DNA of 64,000 nt from Alligator mississippiensis. Lineage: Eukaryota > Chordata > Crocodylia > Alligatoridae. The stretch is from NCBI RefSeq assembly GCF_030867095.1, contig NC_081833.1:77691395-77755394 (forward strand), in the 5' to 3' direction. How positions within the stretch are numbered: position 1 is the stretch's first letter; each line of letters starts with the position of its first letter. Positions 53,791 through 64,000 of the stretch are shown here, one piece after another. Both the position numbers and the translations under genes were made by a program. The notes below the pieces were generated by a model. That model saw nothing but the letters and a program-made list of their open reading frames with translations. It had not been told where the DNA came from and ran no database searches.

Positions 53791-56700
53791 TACCATGCCT
53801 CTGTTCTGAAAGATGGAAGAAGAGGGGGGGAGAGGGGTTGACATTCAGGACCTATAGGAACCAACAGCTGGAAGTCATGCCAGATGCCAGTATAGCTTGT
53901 GTTTTGGGCACAGAACTAGGTAATTAACTCACTTAGGAAGAGAATCTGGTTACTGGAACTGGGAAAGCAGCAGAAACCCAATGTAAATCTAACAGTTAAA
54001 TACATAAAATGGAAGCAAACTTGCCAGTAAATTTCCAAACCCACTGCAGCTGCCTCCTCTCCCTGAAGGCTTGTGAGAAGCTGCAGTTTCTGAACATGCC
54101 TGGTTTCCTCTTTGTTAATCATAAACACGGTCTCCAGTGAACCTGCAAACCAGACTGGAATGTTTCCATTTCCTTTCCAGCTGTGATGCTGGAATAGGTT
54201 ACGTAAGGCTGGTTTGTCCCTCAGCCCCAGCTCTGGCTGTTAGCCCAGAGGTTGGAAGATGCAGGTATTTTTAACTTTTTCCTCAACTGTGATTCTGACT
54301 GTTCAGGGGTGCGTCCATGTGCTTTAACAGTACTGACCCATAGGTACCTGCTTCTGCACTATCAGGGCCTTTGCCCAGGGCCATGAATCTCTCTGGGAAT
54401 AAAGAGGATGAGGGTGGCAGTTACATTTCAGCCTAGTGTAAGTGAGGGAAAGCATAGGAAGAGGCAGGAGGTAAAGCAGCTTTTGAAAGACTGGGTAATG
54501 CCTTACACTCTGCGTGATGGCCTTTTTCTGCTTGGACGCAACACTGTTACTTTCCCACCTTGCAGTGACTAGATTCAGGAATTTCAGGAACATTGTGGAG
54601 GGAGGCAACTGAAGGCCGGCAGAGGTCAGCAGACCCAGCTGTCTGCACCAGCTCAGTGATGGCCTTGTGAAGAACCAGCTGCTGGCAGCTACTGGCCTGT
54701 TCCAGGGTAACAACAGCCCTTAGCAGAGGGGCTCCCAACCACTTTGAGAAGCTGCAGGGTGGGTGGGAAGAAAGGACAATAATGTGCAGAGTCTTTGTTG
54801 AGACAGGTGGGGGCCACTGTGGAGTGGACTGGGGTGCAAGCAGCCCTAGGTATGGGGGGGTGGCAATGAGAGGGCAGCCCCTGGGGCACAGTGGTGAGGA
54901 AGCGAAGCATGTAAGCAGTCCCTACCTGTGCAGTGTGCTTGGTCTGTGGGAACAAGTGTGCAACTTGCCCTTTGCTATGAACCAGTTTGGTGCTCTCACC
55001 CCAGCTACACAGTGAGTCACTTGAGCGCAGCACTAACACAGGCTCCCATTAGACCATGCAAACCCATGCTCCCTTTATTAGTTCCTCCATCCCCAGGTGG
55101 CTGCCTTTCAGCAATCTATGAGATTGGAGAGGCAGTTGCTTCCCTGGTCTTGAGACCAGGGACTTTGTTGTCTCCTGCTGCAGCTATCTTTGTACAGTAT
55201 CAGGCCAGGAATAACATACTCTGAATTTAAGTACAAGGCTAAGGAAGTCCCTGGGACCTGGGCTGTGGCATAGATAGATAGGAAGTCCCTGCCTGCATGG
55301 TGAGGCTGTGTTAAGTAGGAGTTCACCTCATCTACTTTTTTTTTTTTCTTTTTTCAAGTCAGTTAAATTGAGGTGTGACGGCTGCTTTGCAGGAAGTGGA
55401 AGGAGTGGCTTGTTTGACAGCATTGACCTGTGTTAGGCTCTGGTTCTTAAGCCTCACCTCACACTAGCTGACCGGGACCTCCACAGTTGCAGGGAATGCT
55501 GGCAGCGCTCCTGGTTGCAGCTTCCTTTCTTTCCTGTGTGTGAGGTCAGATACCATTGCTCCCAGTAAATAAAGGGTTAACAGGAAGCTGAGGGAAGTGG
55601 GGGCCATATGGGAGCCCAGTACCCGAGGTAGCTGCTCTTCCCCACTCCCTTGGAAAGAGCAAACGGCTTCGTCCAGGAGCAGGGGGAAGCAGTTTGGCTG
55701 CCAGCCTCCACGCTATAGTCCTTTGTGATGCAGAGTTCAGTGGCCCTTAAGGAGCATTATCTTGCTCCAGTCCAGCTCTCAGTAGCTGTGTAGCTGTACA
55801 GATGCAGCTTTTCTGAAGACTTTTAAGAGGAAAAAAATTAATTAACGAGTTGAAGATAAGGATTAATTCTACACTGCTCAGATACTGGCTTCCTCTACAG
55901 ACAAACAGTACAACTTTCAGCTTTGGAGACACAAAGCTGCTTTTCAATTATAAAAACATCGACAACCACTACTTTCTCTTGCCAGCTCTTGAAATCCCTG
56001 GGCAGAAATTCACCTTAGGCAGGACCTTGCTATGCTAAGTTTCTGCCCAAAGCAAACGTGCGTTAGCATTAATCCATGAAAAGGGGATTTCACAGTGGCA
56101 ATGGTGACAGAATCTTAGTTGAATCAGCATGAGAACACTGCAAAACTTAAAACCAGCCACACACAGCTGTAGGGAGGCTACACAGCAGTGTTACTAAGAC
56201 CAGTTCTAATATCAGCATTTCACAAGCTCCTGTCTCCTCCCAACAGAAGAAACACTGTGTAGCCTCTGACAGCACCAATAAATGAGACCCATAGAGCCAA
56301 ACATAACTTTAGACATAGCGTAACTGCCTGGAAGCTTCAACTCCTCTAAGTTTAGCATAGGTAGAGAAAGTAAGAAACACCCTTGTGACCTGGAATGCTT
56401 TTAAAAAAAAAAAAATAGCAGAAAAATAAGAGTTTTGTCAGCAGCCTGAAATAGTGCTGATTGTCCCTACTGGTGTCCTGTTCAAAGATCTTCCCTTTCC
56501 CCAATGCATTCATATTAAGGCGCTTTTTGTCTTTTGCAGCAGAAAGCGGGCACCCCTACTCCCTTCCCCACAGAACAGTACTGCTTTTGTCTCGTTACTC
56601 GGAACCACACATTCTCTTCATTCTACCCCTCAAGCATAGAAATTGTGTAGTGGAGGAAGTTGGAAGAATAACTAATGCTGCTTGGTTTTTGGTTTCAGTA

Positions 56701-57438
56701 ATGTGCCAGTCCTGGTCTTTAGCCCTCAGCATTGAGATTTACTCCCAGAGAAAACGGAGAACCTTTTACATTTGGAGCTTGTGATGTGGCTTCACTTTTT
56801 GTCCAAGCATGGTTTGGAGTGAATGCTCATGAAACAGTAGGGTGGATGGTTTTTGTACGAAAAAGAACGTTCCCTTCAAATTAGCATAGCCTGCGCTACC
56901 GTACCTCTTAATTCCATTGCTGACCGACCACTCTTACTTGGTAGTCGCATCTGAATTCAAGATGTTTGTCTCGGGAGCCCCTTTCTTCCCTTCACAATCA
57001 TGTGATGGCCTCATGGCAACTACAGCATGGAAAAAAGCTTATATATGTAATGGCCTATAATGCCAGCCTGAGTTGTATTTGATTTGAAATGGCTACTTCT
57101 TCTGTCTCCTTTTTTTCCTCCTTTGACTCTCCACCTTCTACCTACCGTATCTGTCCCTCTCAACTTGCTGCATGTTCCTTCTCTGCTTCTGCATGTGCTA
57201 ACTTGTCTTTTGAACCATATAAATGTAATGCTATTGTCTAGTTTCCATCTCCCAAGCTCCCTAGATGTTGTTCTCCCATCATCTGCTAGGCCCTTCTTCC
57301 TCTCCAGATTAAAACTGGTGGTTCCAAATATGTTGGTTTTGCTCCCTGAGAGCAGCTCCTTGTTTTCTGATTTCTGGGACCTAGAATGAAAGTAAAGAAA
57401 GGACACTGCCACATAACAGCCTCTTTGTGGGAGGAATT

Positions 57439-57444
57439 TTTATT
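57439..57444 (-). terminator. candidate GABARAPL2 polyadenylation signal
   Basis: AATAAA on the minus strand, about 480 nt past the GABARAPL2 stop codon. It is the nearest canonical signal on that strand. Confidence 0.6.
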
Positions 57445-57920
57445 GTAGTTATCCCCTAATTGAGAAAGAGGAACATATTAGCTCAGTTCAACATGATCAG
57501 CATCTTGCTACTGCTCAGAATACTCTAGCGAAGCCAGTGTTCCCATTACTAAGAATTTAATATTTTAATACTCGTTAAACTAACGTCTCAAACGAAACCC
57601 AGAGTAAATGCATGTTCCTCCTTTTCATGTTTTTAGTACCCCAACTACTTTTGCTTCAATATTTAAACAATGTCATTAAATGTGTCCCAGAGAGCTGAGG
57701 CTCTGAGAACTTGTAGCCATGAGGACAATGCACAAAGAAAAAATAAAATAAATCTGATAATTTACCAGTCTAAGAAAACAAGACCTATCAATATATTAGG
57801 AAATAAATCCAGTTACAAATGCATGGTGGATGGGAGGAGCATTTGTGGGGGTCAGAACTGAAAATGATCGGCTATTTACAAGATACACAGCAAAATGGTG
57901 CAGCAGCCAAGCCCCAGCGT

Positions 57921-60900
57921 TCAGAAGCCAAATGTGTTCTCTCCACTGTAGGCCACGTACAAGAATCCATCCTCATCCTTCTCCTTCTCGTACAGCTGTC
58001 CCATAGTTAAGCTTGAGCAAGAGGGGAAAATAAGAAAGCATTAGGACTTGCTCGAGTCTGCAGAGCTGCAGATGACAACAGTGACTATGAGAGACAGAGC
58101 CTGGGCTCAATGAATGCCAAAGCTCTACACAGCAGGCGAGGGTCCCACATCATGAATGAGAGAGCAGAAGAGTCTTCTGATCCCGGCAGTACAGAGTGCG
58201 CACACATCACTCAGGCAATTATTTGATACTCCTAAATATTCCCAAGCCCCAATGTGCTAGCATTGATGCCCTGGGAGAATGCTAAGACTCTGGAAAATAC
58301 TTTACATTGCTTGTTTTGTGAATCTACATATGCATCTGGCAAACTGTTGAGAACTGAAGTACCATTATGTTGCAAGGTGAGCAATGTTTAGGGTATGGAC
58401 TCATAAGACTATCACTAATGCTGGGATCAGATCCTTAACAGCCTGCTGTGGTTGTCCCAGCAGGAACATTGTTAAAACTCTACAAACGGTTCCTTTTAGT
58501 CCAGCTTTCATTGATCCTGTTGTCCATACCTTCACGTGAGACTCATTTTCAAGGTCTAGTCTCTGTCTAAAAGTAGGTTTATTTTTGTATATTTAAGCAA
58601 CAACAATGCACTCGCTTTGAATGAGTGGCCATGGGAGAATACTTCCCCATTATCAAAACTTAACCATTTTGAAATCTAGAGCCAAAAGGTCGCTGGGCAA
58701 TAACTTAAACATTGGCTGAGATTGTTCTTTTCTGAAGAGCTGGATCTTTGAGTGGCCATATAACAAAATCCTGGTTTCACCACATTGTAAATGGGTCATT
58801 CTTTTTGTGCAGCTGCATTACACTGGGTATGTCAACATCCCAAACAAAGGCATTTGTTTAGCGGAATCCACAGCTCCAACACCTCTAATTGAGCTGTAGA
58901 TCAGTGAGCTGGTGATGATAGCCACTGTGTAACACCCCTAGCTCAGGCTTGCTGGTCCTCCCAGTGTAGTTTGAAGAAAATGCCCCCCTGAAAGTGAAAG
59001 AATGAAGAATAAGGGTGTGAGAACTGGTTGGGGGTCAGGGGCAGAGCAGTGCATACAGGCCCAGCATGGACGAATTGCTTGGGATCCTGAAGTAGTGGCA
59101 TGGGAAAGCAGACTCAGAGAGCATGGACAGATGGCAGGAGCCAATACTGGGCAGAGAGATGAAACCAAGCAGCAAAATAACAAAGACACCTGCAGGCTCC
59201 TTACACCAGAAAGCAGCATTGTAAGTAGAATGTTATTTTTTAAAACACTCTTTTGCAAATCGCCCAAGAAACCGTTAAAGCACTCCGACACCAGTAATGC
59301 CTTGCCTCCCCATCCCTTCACTGGGTAGTATGACTTAATACAGCAACATTTTCCTCCTCCAAAAGAACCATAAGAGCTGCATTAACCATCTATGCAGGGT
59401 CAACGCGATCCCTGAGAACTCTGATTTTAGTACTTGCAGCATTTTTGTCCATGTACTAACAATATCAAACTGGACTTTTTCAGTGCTATTTTTATTTTGG
59501 TATTTTTAGTGCATTTAATCGATTAAGTCCTCTCCTTGGTTATTTATTTGATTCTCCTGTGGGATTCTATAAGGGTCACAGCAGATCTTTATTTGTAGTT
59601 ATGGACTACAAGTCCCTCCAAATGGAATTTTCCCTGAAACTGAACCTGAAAATGTGGGGTCAATGTATAATCAGAACAATACAGGAACAGAGCTTCTGCT
59701 ACGCCTTGGGTGCATCTACATGAGATGTTTACAGCAGAGCTTCCTAACGAGCTCCACAGTAAATGTCTCTGTGTCTACATGTGCGGCCCTATTAGGCCGC
59801 AGTAAACCAAAACTCTGCAACGTGTTAGTATAGCAACGCATGTGTAGACATTGACTGGCTGCCTGCCGATTAGCCCCGCACTGGACAACCTTGTGCCCCA
59901 GCCGGCCCTTCCACAGCACACTGAGCTGGGTCAGAGTAGCCCTGGGGTGGCAGGCTGACCCCCAGGGCCCTCTGCCAGCCGGGACGGCTCCAGCCCAGCT
60001 TAACATGCTATGGTCCCAGGTGCATGTTCAAACATGGCACCCGGGAGCAATAAACTCTGGCACAGTATGCACCAGAGTTTATTGCTTGGAATTAATTGCA
60101 CATGAAGATGTGCCCCTCGTGTAGTATCTGCTTCTCTAAAACATCATTCCATGTGTCCAAGATAGCTAGTAAAAGTTATTTCTATATTAACTGTATAGTG
60201 AGTAAACCAGGGGCCTTTCATCCTATATTTCACAAGACAGTATAAATGATATTTTTCCATAATTTGGGGATTTAAAATAGGTGGCCACGTAAATTCATTT
60301 GCAGCATAATGAGTTAAGGATTATTTTAAGTGTTTTAAAGAGCAACTTTAACATGGTCAGTTTGACTTTACAAAATTATTATTGTTGACAGTTGTTAGTG
60401 TCCTAGGGTCTGCCTTGAATAATGAACCACAATACCTATCCTAAGCAAATTACCATCAGAGAGGATTTCAGTGCCACTCAGCCCAAGCTATCACACTGAC
60501 TCCCAAATTGTTTCTGAAGTGCAGTTGTCTTGTCAAGAGATCAAGTCTAACTAAAAAGTTCCCTATTTGTCTCCAACTCTTATGTTACCAGAATATCCTT
60601 TCTCCACTATTGTTCCCCAGGATCTATTACAATTCAGTTAATTTACAACCATTTGTCCTTCCAGCTTTTTATTAGAAACAGAATCGGACGTGTATTTTGC
60701 CAAAACCCACAGCAGCAAGATTAAGGTACCAAACCCCTCTCCTTAAGGGGTTGGTGAGCTGCTTTTCACAACACCATCCTGAGCTGTAACAGGAGCCAAC
60801 AGCAGAGCAGAACACTGTCCCTCAGGCTCACATGGGTTTGCGGGAATGCACACACTTTCCAGTGGAACAGCCTCTCACCTGGACTGTGGGACAGTCTTGT

Positions 60901-61051
60901 CTACAAAGAGGAATATTGCTTTCTCAGATGGCAGCTGAATCCTCTTCCTGATGATCCACATGAACTGGGCCACAGTGATGTCAGAAGGAACCAGATACTT
61001 CCTCTTGTCAATGTCAACAATCTGAGAGCCTGAGACCTTCTCCACAATGAC
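57921..61051 (-). CDS. GABARAPL2: GABARAP-like 2 (GATE-16), C-terminal exons; partial
   Basis: An ATG8-family ubiquitin-like protein that is joined to phosphatidylethanolamine on autophagosome membranes and also acts in Golgi transport. Two minus-strand coding exons are present: 61051-60879 (residues 31-88 of 117, from [20 protein letters not shown]) and 58011-57921 (residues 88-117, ending ENTFGF). The split Ser codon at the junction fits, and both splice sites are AG/GT. The sequence appears identical to the recalled human protein over this part. Gly116 is the lipidation site exposed when ATG4 removes Phe117. Residues 1-30 are encoded by upstream exons that were not found up to 64000, so they are presumed to lie outside the window. 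The gene converges on ADAT1, as in human. Confidence 0.97.
59708..60115. mobile_element. MITE with ATCT-type terminal inverted repeats
   Basis: Ends GGGTGCATCTACATGAG... and, on the other strand, GGGCACATCTTCATGTG... form inverted repeats matching at about 12 of 17 positions. It resembles crocodilian MITEs whose ends read like GGGCACGTCTACACG. The core is GC-rich, non-coding and about 400 bp long. The target duplication is unclear, so the superfamily is left open. Confidence 0.6.
60047..60085. repeat. perfect inverted repeat, 14-bp arms, inside the MITE
   Basis: GCAATAAACTCTGG (60047-60060) and its exact reverse complement (60072-60085) flank an 11-nt loop. The arms place an AATAAA signal on both strands. 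Confidence 0.9.
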
Positions 61052-64000
61052 CTATTAAGCACAGACACAGAAGAGAGGCTTTCATACACACAGAAGGATC
61101 AGGTGAGTCATTTGCTGGCACAGGTTTACAATGCCAGGAGAAGGTTATCCAACAGAGAAGGTGCCCAGATTTGTTTCAGAAAAGAGGGAGGGTCTAGTGA
61201 TTAAAGAATGGAAAACAAGGAAAACAAGAATAGTAGAAGGCAACCAAGGGCTTACTAGATGGCAAAACACTATAGTGGTGCCATTAACCTCGGGTCCAGA
61301 CTGACTTACTACAAACAGCCAATTGTTCCAAGAGTACTGACATCCATGTGCTTATGCATATTGCCATAAACTTCCCTGTGCTTTTCTAAGGCTGCCAGGC
61401 CCTGTTCTGAAACTTAACTTTCCTACCCCTAAAGCTAGCAGTAGCCACTGTCGGTATAGTGCAGCCAGAGGAGCCCATAGCGAGCAGACACAAGGACTGT
61501 GTTTCTTGTTAATCAGAGACTTACCTTTACTGTCATTCTGCATCCTGGTAAGGTCTGAGCTCTGCTGGACAACCTGAACTCAGCATTAATAGATACTGGG
61601 CAGCAAACAGTCTCTTAACTGGCAGCTACCTACTAACATGGTCAAAGGCAAAGATACTCCACTGTTTGCAGAACCTGCGGCAGGGGGGGTGTCAGGAAAA
61701 AAGCCTTTTCTTCCTAAGCCTTAGGGTTGCAAAGAGCCCTCTCATGCTGGCCTGTTAGCATTTTGCTCCACCCACAGGGACCTGATAAGGAGCAGGGAGT
61801 TTTATTCTGGTGAGTTTTCCTGACTGAGGCAGGCCACAACAGCACTCATCTCAGAGCAATAACCCACTGGGACTAGTGAGTAAAGAGCTCCAGATAAGTG
61901 TGCACAGTCTCTTACTACAGTTGGCTGCAGTGAAAGGTTATGAGAGGAGAGTGAAGTCAGCTTAATATATAAATAAATGGGACCCACGTTGGACTGTCAC
62001 CTATCAACCCCAGATGGAAAACTCATCAAGGCAGGACTCCCCTTCCCCCTACACTATGAAAGCTTGGGGAAAGTAGCTTCAGAAGGAAGCCAGCCAGAAA
62101 GTCATTCTTATGCTAACGTTTAAAGCATCATTAAGCTTTAGGGCTAACAACCATAAGATAAGAGGAGCTGGCAGGAATTCACAACTGCAAGTAGCTTTCC
62201 AAGCTGTGGCCAGACCCAGGCAGACAGTGCTATATTGATGACATTCATCTGGAAAGTATCTCCACAATGAAGAAGACTGGCAGTGTATTAAATGGGGTTA
62301 GAATCTGACAATGCTAAGCAAGTTACCTAAATGAATCACAGAGGCAGACGTGTTATCTGTCTGCTGCTCCACCATAGGTTATTGTTCTTGATACATGAAT
62401 CACTGGCTGAACTTCTCTGGTTTATATCATGGAGAGGTGAGCCCAGCTGACCAAAATGGTCCCTGCAGGCTGTGAATTGTATTGAATTGGGAATAATAGC
62501 TTGGGAGAAGTCACGGCAGTCCTGGGAGAAGGGCCACAGAAACCAAAGGAAGGAGGCTGCTGCGATGAAGGGATATCTGATGTTAGCTGCAACTGCAGGT
62601 CAAGACCTGATCAACACTGGTTCCCTGATGCCAGACACCAACAGCAACTAACATGCTAGGCCTTGTAGGAGAATGCAACGTGTGGTGGTGGGGGCTGTAG
62701 CAAGTACCAGTGTCTCCCCTTCCCCGCACTCTCTCAGAGGTTTCCATGATGCCTGTCACTGTAGTTTCAGAGTGCCAGAAAGGAAATTAGACTGCAGTTA
62801 GTTCCCTAATGGGGTTCAGAGAGGATTGTGCTCGTCTCTGCCCCAGGTCACACAGCTGTCTTTGCAGGGGTAAAGAAAGGAGGCACAAGGGTTGGCTGGT
62901 ACATGCTTAGCAAAGAGCAGCAGCAGCAGCAGCCTACAGAGGGGAACTGGGTTTCAAAACCTAATAACTGATATTTATTTTGAAAAATACCATTTCCTCA
63001 GGGTTATTTAACCTTTGTCCTCCAGACTGCCCTGGCTGTAGGTCTTGAGGTCTCCAAGACCCAACGCCTGTCCCAAGTGGGGATTACAAGGTTCAGAAAC
63101 ACCCCTAGTATTGGGCAACTTGGCTCCTAACCAAAAACTCAAGTGAACAGAAGCGATTCTACAGGAATCTTGGCTGCTTGGATGCAGAAGGGAGCCTAAA
63201 GAGATGACTGCAGGTACTTAGATAACTATTTCTGAACAATGAAAGCTCAAATATCTTGTAAATGACAGAGTGGAGTAATCAGAGAAAGTTGATTAAAATT
63301 GTCCATTTAGATCACCAAGCTGGAAACCTTGATTTAAAAAAACCAAACAAAAAAGAGTTTGACTCTTGTTTTGCAACTCTAAACTCCAGTTTGGGGGGTC
63401 CCCAAAGATTCACCCCCTAAAGGTCATCTCAAAGAAGCAGTGCTGGCTGGTGTGCCACATCTGGCTCTCAGGCCCTACATGGGAATGATTCTTGAGGCTG
63501 GAAAGCCTCACAGTACGTTAACTGCAACTGAGTATGCCCTTTATCAAACTCTATTTGGATGGGAATTGGAATGCCAATAAGTGTATAAAAAATAAAATTA
63601 TTTTTGAGTTAAAAATTTTAAATGTACTGGCTATCCAAAAATAGCATGCATCAAGCAACGCTTTCTTTTAAAACAAATGTATTGTACAAATAAATGAATA
63701 AACTTTCTGGAGCTCATGAACTGAACTGAGTGTTTCTGGTCACCATGGCTTTAGAATTTTAGAACTAGTAGATCTTATCTTTTCATATGTCACTTATTTA
63801 TAGATTGGAAGAAGAAAACAAACTTTACTTCTTTTTCAAGTACTATTTTTTTATAAATTGAACGTGCCAGTCATTGCACTTAACTAGTTGAATAAGCTGA
63901 AATGAAGAAAATAGCTTCCCCGAATCTACAGGAAAAACTACTGCTGTCAGGACTGTTAGTACTTCATAATATCTGGTTGCAGGTGGTTACTCCAGTGGTT
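61052..64000 (-). other. GABARAPL2 upstream intron, cut by window edge
   Basis: No sequence encoding residues 1-30 of GABARAPL2 was found on the minus strand. A short CAG repeat lies near 62919-62931. No assignable mobile element was recognised. Confidence 0.6.

Larger units (their letters stand above)
50176..57438. other. ADAT1-GABARAPL2 intergenic region
   Basis: The two genes are convergent across this 7.2 kb. It holds a hAT-like MITE (52119-52341) and a Penelope-like fossil (about 52690-53790). In 50.2-52.1 kb and 53.8-57.4 kb no gene, RNA or assignable repeat was recognised; the open frames there are short and lack family resemblance. Confidence 0.6.
58012..60878 (-). other. GABARAPL2 intron before the last exon
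   Basis: A 2.9-kb intron. It holds a MITE at 59708-60115. The remaining sequence is AT-rich and shows nothing assignable. Confidence 0.65.

Overview
The window is vertebrate genomic DNA, most likely from a crocodilian (alligator-like). The evidence is multi-exon genes with GT-AG introns, CpG-island promoters, many CR1 LINE copies of the crocodilian/turtle type, a Penelope-like fossil, and short hAT-type and other MITEs. The species call rests on repeat style and protein divergence only.

Four conserved genes appear in the order known from human 16q23.1: TERF2IP (minus), KARS1 (plus), ADAT1 (plus), GABARAPL2 (minus). Region by region: 1-6189 is intergenic sequence 3' of TERF2IP, with microsatellites and a possible LTR-like fossil at the left edge. 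6190-8846 is TERF2IP (RAP1), complete in 3 coding exons, 369 residues. 8847-8977 is a 131-bp CpG-rich divergent promoter. 8978-20907 is KARS1, complete in 14 coding exons, 591 residues as the cytosolic form, plus an alternative first coding segment for a mitochondrial form. 21254-49875 is ADAT1, complete in 9 coding exons, 496 residues, with long introns full of CR1 and MITE insertions. About 50.2-57.4 kb is intergenic and holds a hAT-like MITE and a Penelope-like fossil. 57921-61051 holds the last two coding exons of GABARAPL2 (residues 31-117 of 117); its first exons lie beyond the window.

KARS1 charges tRNA-Lys and ADAT1 deaminates A37 of tRNA-Ala, so two tRNA-biology genes sit head-to-tail with only 346 bp between stop and start codons. 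TERF2IP is a telomere/shelterin protein that shares its promoter region with KARS1. GABARAPL2 is an ATG8-family autophagy protein transcribed towards ADAT1. No CRISPR array, prokaryotic element or wholly novel protein system was seen. The most unusual points are the layout of KARS1 dual targeting, a GGGGCC repeat coding for Pro-Gly inside the TERF2IP BRCT domain, an 83-nt near-perfect hairpin in ADAT1 intron 4, a LINE remnant with a degenerate zinc finger, and a Penelope-like fossil.
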